Origin: Beroe forskalii
Taxonomy: Eukaryota; Ctenophora; Nuda; Beroida; Beroidae
DNA length: 64,000 bases
Direction: 5' to 3'
Assembly: GCA_011033025.1 (NCBI GenBank)
Contig: WFMF01000177.1
Coordinates: forward strand, 186,001 to 250,000
Shown here: piece after piece, positions 56,901 through 64,000 of the stretch
Numbering within the stretch: position 1 is the first letter of the stretch
Layout: each line of letters starts with the position of its first letter
The notes under the pieces: model-generated
Databases searched by the model: none
What the model was told of the DNA's origin: nothing
What the model saw: the letters and a program-made list of their open reading frames with translations, nothing else
Program-made: the position numbers and the translations under genes

Positions 56901-58941
56901 AATTATTTCTGATTTCAAATTATATGTATAGGCGTTAGATCTGTCCGTACTTATGTTTTGCGGTTGAAGGAAGCACTAACCTAAGATTACAGTCAACGTC
57001 AAATAAAAAGACATATGATTGAAAATTTTTCTGTCTACTGTTGCCAAAACAGAAAGAATTGATCAATTGATTCTTTTAGTTTCGGCGATAGAAACACAAA
57101 TTTTCATTTCTTCTGTCCCCGAGTTTAACAGCCACCTTTCAGTGAAGCAAAGCTAGCAGCAGCCGGATCAGGACTAGCCTACATCGTTATGTACCTACCT
57201 TACACCTGCATATCTCAGAGTGATGGCTCAGCTTCCCATCTGGGAAAGGCTGTTGTGGTGAGTTGTCTGGTTTAGAGGTCAAATGATTTATGTTTTTGTT
57301 GTATTTTGTCACCTATTATATGATTTTAAAGCCCTTAGAGGTGCCCTTCGGGGTTTCACAACAGCAGGTTTTATTAACCACCTTTGTCTGGAGGAGCAAC
57401 CCCTTCAGGGTTCTTGAAAAGTGCTCATGGTTGTTGCATTGAAAGCTTGAAATAAGTACTTTAGTAGGTGGGTGCATGAACTGCAATAGACTATGGACTT
57501 CTGGATTTGTGCTCATGAAACAGGCAGTTGAGCATTCGAATAAACAGGCAGTTGAGCATTCGAATAGTGCATGATTTGTGTGTATGTTCACGCATTTCCC
57601 TGCCATTTCAGAGTTTATTCAGCACGTCTGCGTTTGGAATGGGAATGGAGTACATCATCAGGTTCGAGGAGCAAGGAGTGGGGCTGCAGCTCCATACCCT
57701 CACGATGGGAGTGGTGAGTAGTCACGTGATCAGGAATTACGTGATTATCCGGTACAATGCCAGATTGCGTTATCAGTTTATCAGTCATTGATCAATGATC
57801 ATATTATACCTTGATTTGTCCTGCAAAAACAAGAATGAGATTGGATCTAATGACTGTTCCACGAAATATTTCCTTGTGTTTCAGTTCCCCACTGACGAGT
57901 ACAACATGTTGAAATGTATCTTCGCGCTGATTGGAGACGCTGTCATCTACTTCCTTCTCGCCCTCTACATAGAGGTATCTCACCACGTTCAACTATTCTA
58001 CTATTCTAGCCCTCTAAATAGAGGTACCTCACCACGTACAACTATTCTACTATTTCAGCGCTCTGAAACAGTCCGAGTCGGGAGGGGTGCAACTCCATGA
58101 ACCCCCGGTTGATGTCGAAAAATAAAAATAGGTAGTGAGACTAAATTATTGGGGGTCTTTTGGGTTGCACTCCTCCCGACTATATTGCAGAGCGCTAAAA
58201 TCGCCTCAAAGTGCTAAATAGACTGGTTTTAAACCTGTGCCAGCACAAAGTGGGAAACAGACATGTTTCTACCACCTGGGCTATCTACTTAAGGGTCTAA
58301 CTACTTTAAGTTATAAAACACTGTAATTGACAAGTTCCACAACACAAATAACCACAACCAGCTGACTTTTTAATGCAAAGTACTTTCAAATCATCATAAG
58401 GGCTAACTTATTATACTTAAGTTATTTCTCTGATTTCAGGGCGTGTTTCCGGGCCGGTACGGGGTCCCTAAACCATGGCACTTCCCACTACAGTTCCTAT
58501 TCTGGTGCAGACACCCCTCACCCAAGGGCAAAGTCCAGGATAACACCTTCGAGTTACCGGGTACGTGGAATAATGTTTTAAAAATAGTGTGACTATTTTG
58601 AAACTGTACTGGAATAGTCACACTATTTATGAAACGCCCTGTATAAATCTTCTTTGCATTCTTATTCCCCCAACTTGCACGTCGCAACTTTTTCACTTAA
58701 TATTTTTCTAAATTTTCATACAATTGGTACCACCCTGTATACGTTTTTGTTCCTTAACCCCACATAACATGACTACTTCTGGAACTACAGTAGTCTCCTC
58801 TTCCCAGGTCACACGGCGGACATTGAGCAACCTCCAGAGCAACTAACTTGTGGGATATCCGTGACAAACCTCACCAAGAAATATAAGGGAATGGACACCC
58901 TGGCGCTGTCAGGGCTATCCCTCGACTTGTACGAGAATCAG
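50997..58941 (+). CDS. ABCA-family transporter, ECD1 end and TMD1 exons (permuted position)
   Basis: Exons 50997-51082, 51473-51572, 52148-52257, 52548-52666, 52991-53117, 53552-53651, 54424-54526, 57143-57257, 57612-57713, 57885-57974, 58440-58560 and 58808-58941, all phase-compatible. Landmarks in ABCA1-like order: VVWAGIEF and LPAHVEYTLRM, RRYEWSGFCFLQ, IQEMPYPC, a TM helix then EKEARIKEAM, MGLSNSVHWCSWYI, four more hydrophobic segments, FEEQGVGLQ, VFPGRYGVPKPWHFP and finally LSLDLYENQ. These are features of TMD1, not TMD2, of ABCA proteins. The last exon ends exactly where Walker A exon 45944 begins, in the same phase. The exon at 50997 also joins in phase to the preceding NBD exon, so one open frame runs through all 19 exons in permuted order. 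Confidence 0.85.
51553..51965 (+). repeat. Repeated exon end plus donor
   Basis: The end of exon 51473-51572 with its donor (ctcagaatgaacggtaagt) recurs at about 51612-51636, 51722-51743 and, mutated, at 51949-51965. Confidence 0.8.
52060..52150 (+). repeat. Repeated splice acceptor
   Basis: Four copies of ataactttgcagcgcaa, about 23 bp apart. The last provides the acceptor of the exon at 52148. Confidence 0.8.
52655..52760 (+). repeat. Repeated splice donor
   Basis: The donor of exon 52548-52666 (ggatgcgtgagttataccgc) is followed by two near copies (gggacgcgtgagtcataccg and ggacacgtgagtcataacgc). Confidence 0.8.
53109..53252 (+). repeat. (ATAC)n microsatellite bracketed by duplicated donor
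   Basis: About 27 ATAC units. The exon-donor sequence atgcagcaggtaat occurs once on the left (the real donor at 53118) and again on the right at about 53240. Confidence 0.9.
53690..54390 (+). repeat. About 24-bp intronic minisatellite
   Basis: About 29 units of agtgacactagttatagctt plus tat, with a higher-order duplication (53820-53990 and 53995-54130 are near-identical blocks). It fills most of the intron between exons 53651 and 54424. Confidence 0.93.
54544..54638 (+). repeat. Direct repeat, left copy
   Basis: About 80-95 bp including gttagatctgtccgtactta, matching 56899-56976. The two copies bracket the Helitron and nested secreted-protein gene. Confidence 0.8.
54639..55172. other. Intronic repeats, no gene seen
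   Basis: Two or three diverged copies of a block with gcccactttttcccatcaaa and attatggccgaaa motifs between about 54780 and 55165. No exon. Confidence 0.5.
55173..55461 (-). mobile_element. Non-autonomous Helitron, third copy, inverted
   Basis: On the minus strand it starts A|TCTTACTTATAATG and ends with a hairpin and CTAG|T, as in the dimer at 49529-50089. 289 bp in the same ABCA intron as the nested gene. Confidence 0.85.
55642..56454 (-). CDS. Nested intronless secreted protein, family unknown
   Basis: An ORF opens at 56496, but the second Met (56454) gives a textbook signal peptide, MICRIILVAILLAVAAG, followed by DQC, so I choose that start: 270 residues. The N-terminal third is basic and Cys-rich with six cysteines within about 65 residues, probably a disulfide-bonded domain. 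The C-terminal 180 residues alternate hydrophobic and polar like a beta-rich domain (ENIVFTIRMNPV, YMRIYLGTAEPGC, ARVFFRTLK). No transmembrane segment. It lies antisense inside the 2.6-kb ABCA intron between exons 54526 and 57143, between direct repeats. I do not recognise a family. Confidence 0.75.
   Translation of the reverse strand: MCRIILVAILLAVAAGDQCKKAFRRLDKCRARGFDISDCEVGDGNPSPKLNKWCRRMLRIADMACGGYQCESAGNGDGWNEVERLQRVVDGASEFWEEIGEPLAVDVAAGENIVFTIRMNPVPETADQNMDFYLLQTVETLDGEGTVLGAASFFYNTVSTNGVIYMRIYLGTAEPGCQISPVNKDMDDVMNLTDITGYTVSMDVLGAYTAKGSGGLDAAYSFAQNPNKACYMDKVQGAKQARVFFRTLKSHGQLISDHIKIEWKAEVITQ
56899..56976 (+). repeat. Direct repeat, right copy
   Basis: Near-identical to 54544-54638 (gttagatctgtccgtactta and gttttgcggttgaaggaagc). 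Confidence 0.8.
57955..58050 (+). repeat. Repeated exon end plus donor
   Basis: The end of exon 57885-57974 with its donor (ccctctacatagaggtatct) is followed by a near copy (ccctctaaatagaggtacct), about 46 bp apart. Confidence 0.8.
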
Positions 58942-59039
58942 GTACTAATGTGATACATTAGGTACTCATTAGGTACTCATTAGGTACTCATTAGGTACTC
59001 ATTAGGTATTCATTAGGTACTCATTAGGTACTCATAAGG

Positions 59040-59120
59040 TACAAACCTTACTAAGAAATACAAGGGAATGGACACCCTGGCGCTATCCGGGCTATCCCTC
59101 GACTTGTACGAGAACCAGGT
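59040..59120 (+). pseudogene. Partial duplicate of the last ABCA exon
   Basis: Repeats the final about 75 bp of exon 58808-58941 (TNLTKKYKGMDT..LDLYENQ) with its GTACTA donor at about 97% identity, but without the exon start or an acceptor. It is separated from the real exon by a ggtactcatta microsatellite. Confidence 0.9.
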
Positions 59121-61009
59121 ACTAACATGATAATATGGACTTATAAGGTACTCATTAAGTTCTGGTTAAGGTTCTGATTGTCATGATTAATGAGGTACTG
59201 ATTAAGGTACTCATTTTAATTGCGAATGAATTAAAGGTACTGATTGGGGTACTCATTAAGGTACTCGCATTGAGTTTCCTTTTTCTTTTTTTCACTTGGG
59301 TAGAGTCAGAATAAATCAGCATTTAAGATCAAGAGATAGGGTTTTTAGTGGCATCCAGGCATCTTGTCTGGCGTCGTCAGACAACGCCTGACAAGTGGCA
59401 TCATCCAAGAAAAAGCTTGAACAATGAAGTATCATGCGATTTTCTGCAAACTACCAATCCAATTAAAAATGAACACAGTAAAAACACTGGTTTTAAAATA
59501 AACGAGCTTGATAGTTCTGGTCACTTAAAAACGAATTCCTGAATCTCAGAAACAGCTTCAAGCCCAAAAAGTTGTGAAGATAACAAGTAACATTTGACCG
59601 CCTGAATCACACTCAATGTCTTGATATCACAATGAAGTATCTTATAGATATAAATCATTTCTAGCCATGTTAGAACTTAGAAGCAACAAATTTTACAAAT
59701 CACGAAATTCGAGAAACAAAGAATCGTCATGACTTAAGATGCTGGGCAGACCACCACTGTAACTGCCTTTTGCCAATATTCATGGGCATAATTTATGACC
59801 CTGCAGATGACCCTCCATATAATAAGAATGTTTATAGAACCTCTATAGAACCTCTATAGAATGTACGATTAACAAACGAATGGGAGTGTTATATCGAAAA
59901 TTATCACACGAGGCGTCAGCCGAGTTTGACAATTTTCGATATAACACGATCCATGAGTTTGTTAATTGTATTATTACCCGACAAAACAGTACTCCCTCCC
60001 ACTCGGGTCTGACGACCCTCGTCTGAATTCAACGTTTTTATAGATTTTGAGTGCTCCTTCATAAAATAAACAATTTATTCAACGATATTCTGCTCTATTA
60101 TTCCGCCACTGTACAGTAGTTCTAGAAAGGAGTGATATATCGATAATTATCACACTGGAGTTTGAGCCACAGGAGGGTAATAATCTCTATTGAAGCCTCT
60201 ATAGAACCTTTATTTTATAGAACATCTATGACATTTACAGGACCTTTATAGACCCTCTATAGAACCTCTATAGAACCTTTATAGACCCTTGTAGCACGAC
60301 TGAGAGACAGATCAGTCCACAGGCACGACAGACAGGGGCAGTAAAAAGGTACTGATTAGGTACTGGTTAAGGTACTGATTGTCATGATTAATAAGGCACT
60401 CTTTATAATTTAGATTAAATTAAAGGTACTGATTGAGGTACTCGCATCGAGTTTCCTTTTTCACTTGGGGTAGAGTTAGAGTAAATTGGCATTTTAGATA
60501 GATATATAGGGTTTGTAGTAGTATCCTCAAAGAAAAAGCTTGAACTATGAAGTATCATGCGATTTTCTGCAAACTGCCTATCCACTTGAAAATGAGCACA
60601 GTAAAAACACTGGTTTTGAAATAAACAACAGCTCTAACAGATTGCTTGATAGTTCTGATCACTTAAAAAGAATTCCTGAATCTCATCAGAAACAACTTTA
60701 AGCCCAAAAAGTTGTGAAGATAACATTTGACCGCCTGAATCAGTGAATCACACTCAATGTATTGATATGATAATGAAGTATCTCGCATAGAATTGATATA
60801 AATCACTCATTAATTAGCCCTTTTAGAAGTTACAAATATTAGAAATCACGAAATTCTACAAACAAGAAAACGTTATGCCTCATGATACAGGCATGTTGGG
60901 CATACCACCATTGTAACTGCCTTTTGACAGTTTCCACGGGCATAATGTGAATAGAATGTCTATAAAACGTCAACAGAACCATTATAGATCCTCTCATAGC
61001 ACGACTGAG
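59121..61009. repeat. Direct duplication and short repeats, no gene
   Basis: About 600 bp at 59150-59770 recur in the same order at about 60345-60920 (shared gtatcatgcgattttctgca and cagtaaaaacactggtttt). Between them are ctctatagaacc repeats (59830-60300) and a ttatatcgaaaattatca/tgacaattttcgatataa hairpin at about 59888-59948. No coding exon seen. The Walker A exon expected after 58941 is not here. Confidence 0.75.
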
Positions 61010-61805
61010 AGAAAGATCAGTCCACAGGCACTACAGACAGGGGCTGATCAGTCCACAGGCACTACAGAGAGGGGCTGATCAGTCCACAGGCACAACAGAA
61101 AGGGGCTGATCAGTCCACAGGCACTACGGAGAGACAGATCAGTCCACAGGCACGACAGAGAGACAGATCAGTCCACAGGCACTACAGACAGGGGCTGATC
61201 AGTCCACAGGCACTACAGAGAGGGGCTGATCAGTCCACAGGCACAACAGAAAGGGGCTGATCAGTCCACAGGCACTACAGGGAGAGACAGATCAGTCCAC
61301 AGGCACGACAGAGAGACAGATCAGTCCACAGGCACTACAGACAGGGGCTGATCAGTCCACAGGCACTACAGAAAGGGGCTGATCAGTCCACAGGCACAAC
61401 AGAAAGGGGCTGAGCAGTCCACAGGCACAACAGAAAGGGGCTGATCAGTCCACAGGCACTACAGAAAGACAGATCAGTCCACAGGCACCACAGACAGGGG
61501 CTGATCAGTCCACAGGCACTACAGAAAGACAGATCAGTCCACAGGCACCACAGACAGGGGCTGATCAGTCCACAGGCACTACAGAAAGACAGATCAGTCC
61601 ACAGGCACTACAGAAAGGGGCTGATCAGTCCACAGGCACCACAGACAGGGGCTGATCAGTCCACAGGCACAACAGAAAGGGGCTGATCAGTCCACAGGCA
61701 CAACAGAAAGGGGCTGATCAGTCCACAGGCACAACAGAAAGGGGCTGATCAGTCCACAGGCACAACAGAAAGGGGCTGATCAGTCCACAGGCACCACAGA
61801 AAGGG
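61010..61805. repeat. 31-bp minisatellite containing a gene's stop codon
   Basis: About 26 units of ggggctgatcagtccacagg plus cactacagaaa, with two or three unit types arranged in higher-order blocks. Its right-hand unit overlaps the last codons and TGA of the WbsX-like gene. Confidence 0.93.
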
Positions 61806-63813
61806 GCTGATTCTCCAAACTCTCCTTCAGCACACTAAGATACCCGAACCCGTGCCTATCACTAGGTTCCAGAGCAGCCTGTTCCCCCCACGCATTCCAC
61901 GCGTTAATGAAGAAGTAGTTAGGGATGTTAACTTGGTTCTCAGTGTAGGGGAGTTTGTTTAGCATTTGGAGGGAAGTGTCTGACAAGTCATCCCTGAGTT
62001 TCTGCGGGGGAATAGGGAACGAGTCTGCGGGAGTAGCCCGGTGAGAAGAGGAGGAGGAGGATGAGGAGTTAGTGAGTTTACTGAGGGCAGTACTGCCTCC
62101 CCAGTACTGCCTGTGATTAGTAGGTGTCTTAACATCCACGTGTGAGGTCGAGTTGATGATGTTAACAGGATGCAGTTCATTAATAGAAGGGAAGTGTTGG
62201 AAGGAAGCGTCAGAGTACTTCACTGTCTCTTTAGAAGAGAAGAGACCGTCCTCTCTCACCAGGCCGTTGATAGCGTAGAACACATACAACCCAGTGAGTC
62301 CGTTCTTTACCGCCAAGTCCCTCCATAACATGATCATCTGTGGGAAGGTGTCCTGCATGTCTCCCAGTCTGTAGAAGGCGAGGACGGGGCGGCCATCGTC
62401 CCGGATATAGCGTGGGTGTTTGAAGTAGGGTAGCAGGTAGTAGAAGTGGGCTTCCCACTGCTCAGTGTCTCCGTACTCCTGAAAGGGGGAGGGAAATAAG
62501 TAGGTAAATAATAGGAAATAGAGCAGGGCTGAAATATTTTAATAATTCTAGATTCATCAGAGCTGAATTATTTTAACAATTCTAGATATATCAGAGATGA
62601 AGTTTTACTGAAGGGCAGCAAACGTTTTTCTGCAATATATTCATCTTATTAATGGTTTGGCGGATTGCCAATAAATAATCCTTCCCTACCTGTGTCATCC
62701 CCTCCTCATACGCCACGTTCCTCCAACAGAACATGAAGGGCAGCTCCGGATACCCGTCCTCCAGCATCAGATCCACCACCTTACTCATCAGAGTGTTAGT
62801 GTACGTGACTCTGCTGTCCCCCGTGTTCCAGTAGTGGTAGAACATGAAACCCGTCACTCCCGCGGCCCGCGCGAGGTCCCCCTGCCGCTGCCGGGTGGTG
62901 GTGTCTGTCAGGTCGTAGTAACCGAACCCGCCTGAGGCAGCGTCTAGTGGCTTGATGACTTCCTTCCCTTGGTAAGCCTTGAGTGTTTTCCACTCGTCGT
63001 AGCCCTTGCCGTGTAGCGCTTTCTTAGCCAGCATCTTGTGGTATGTGGGTTGGTAGATGGCAATGGGTTTCATGGCAGGTGCTACCTCCCCTATCCGGAC
63101 TTTGTTAAGGTAGGGGATGGAGATGAATAGTCTCTCCATGGCGTGTTCCAGCAGCTGATCAGGCTGGTAGACAGTGCTCCATCTCCCGACCATCCAGGGG
63201 AGAACGTACAACCAGTCTCGCACTCCGAACTGCTGGAAAGTAGCCCAGAACATGGTCCCGGCACTGAACACGAAGTCAGCAGCCTCATCCAACTCCCGCC
63301 CGTACATCGCCCTGTGATAGTCATCCGGTTACAGGGAGGCAAAAAGAGCCGGTTTACCGGTATTTCGGTCACAGTTCGGTGAACCAACCGCTTCCTCTAA
63401 ACGATTAATTGCGAAATCAAAGTATTCGGATACAGTTTAGAGTGGCTAAAAACGCCCGGTTAACCGGTATGTCGGTTCGTTTAACCGATATGTCAGTTCG
63501 GTTAACCAGAATGTCGGTTCGTTTAACCGGTATTTTCCCACCTGTATAGGAGCTTCATGTTGTCTATGTCCCCTCTGAAACACTGTTCCACATCCTTGCC
63601 TATGAAGTCCCTCAGGGGTCGGTACATGGCCTCCGTGCCTCTGGAGCGCTGGATGATGAATCCTTTGGGGACCACTACTCCGATATCCCTGTCCAGAGCT
63701 CTGAGGATTGAGAGGACCAGGGCTGGTGTCCCACACAGGGACTGCAGCATGGTCCGGCGCCAGTGGGGGTCGGACTTGGAGTGGATCTTCAGGAAGGAAT
63801 CGTACGTGAAATC
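61780..63813 (-). CDS. RgpF/WbsX-like glycan-modifying protein, 3' part
   Basis: Exons 63813-63542, 63311-62690 and 62478-61780, phase-compatible; upstream exons lie beyond the window. The first resembles rhamnan-synthesis protein F (YDSFLKIHSKSDPHWRR, then DRDIGVVVPKGFI). The rest is a WbsX/GH99-like domain: PIAIYQPTYH, GFGYYDL, RQRQGDLARAAGVTGFMFYHYW, PFMFCWRN, YYLLPYFKHPRYIRDDGRPVLAFYR, FFINAWNAWGEQAALEPS. This RgpF plus WbsX arrangement is known from bacterial polysaccharide clusters and some animals. Family members normally have AWNEW at the C-terminal motif; here it is AWNAW, losing a conserved acid. A Ser-rich loop (SSSSSSSS) lies in the last exon. The last nine residues and stop are encoded by minisatellite DNA. 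Role: probably carbohydrate processing in the secretory pathway; substrate unknown. Confidence 0.75.
63330..63540. repeat. Intronic ccggttaaccggtat repeats
   Basis: Degenerate palindromic units around ggttaaccggtatgtcggtt in the intron between exons 63542 and 63311. Confidence 0.65.
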
Positions 63814-64000
63814 CTGAGATAACACAGTCTCAGTACAAAGATGTAATGTTAACACAGTATTATTACAAAGATAATGTAATGTTCGGTGAAGAATAAATGC
63901 TCAATCCATCTCCTAAAGCATATTATAGAGGTTAACTTATAAAACCCAAATAAAAGCTACCATATTGTAGGGTGCCATTGTTATCGTCGTTATCGAAAAT

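Noticed and set aside
61010..61805. CRISPR-like array (31-bp repeats)
   Set aside because: There are no unique spacers; units are contiguous. The genome is eukaryotic.
62796..63387. Alternative minus-strand and plus-strand ORFs of 65-98 residues
   Set aside because: Other frames of the GC-rich WbsX-like exon.

Overview
This window is animal (metazoan) genomic DNA. Coding exons are short, GC-richer than their surroundings and bounded by GT/AG introns. The gene content (WDR24 of GATOR2, an ABCA transporter, an RNase P/MRP Alba subunit, a KIND-domain protein, an UNC-93-like membrane protein) is metazoan, and introns and intergenic DNA are AT-rich and packed with transposons, foldback elements and minisatellites. 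A marine invertebrate, perhaps a cnidarian, is my best guess with low confidence; no species is assigned.

Layout, left to right. 1-1296 is a 45-bp minisatellite. 1737-7576 is a 5.8-kb DNA transposon with a nested foldback element and a nested TTAA-flanked element; a 3.25-kb copy of the same family lies at 21385-24637. 8012-8681 (+) is a small secreted protein. 9134-13219 (-) is an eight-exon WDR24-like WD40 gene that stops after the propeller. 13148-16188 and 29828-33460 are the arms of an inverted duplication. Each arm carries an UNC-93-like gene and WDR24 exon 1. The left UNC-93 copy is broken by an 8-bp duplication, a 466-bp hAT-like insertion and an early stop; the right copy is intact. 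Between the arms, a minus-strand KIND-domain gene (26294 to about 17069) holds in its largest intron an RPP25-like gene, the second large transposon and an intronless Gag-like protein with an FG-nucleoporin-like tail. A plus-strand gene of unknown, possibly mitochondrial, role (27083-29509) is divergently arranged with the KIND gene.

33474-41694 is a long non-coding element with LTR-like direct terminal repeats and a 1465-bp foldback element with an exact 8-bp target duplication inside it. 42982-43087 and 43765-43932 are long palindromes, the second able to form a multi-arm cruciform.

45944-58941 (+) contains 19 phase-compatible exons of an ABCA transporter in permuted order: NBD1 first, then extracellular domain and TMD1. 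The last TMD exon would join perfectly in sequence and phase to the first NBD exon. A secreted-protein gene and a Helitron sit in one of its introns, and a head-to-tail Helitron dimer sits in another. 61780-63813 (-) is the 3' part of an RgpF/WbsX-like glycan-modifying gene.

The most unusual signal is in 45.9-61.8 kb: at least ten exon edges, and the terminal stop codon of the WbsX gene, are themselves the unit, or the edge of the unit, of a local tandem repeat, so true splice sites sit beside near-identical decoy copies. The genes do not form one pathway. The common theme is nesting, duplication and repeat growth around ordinary housekeeping genes.
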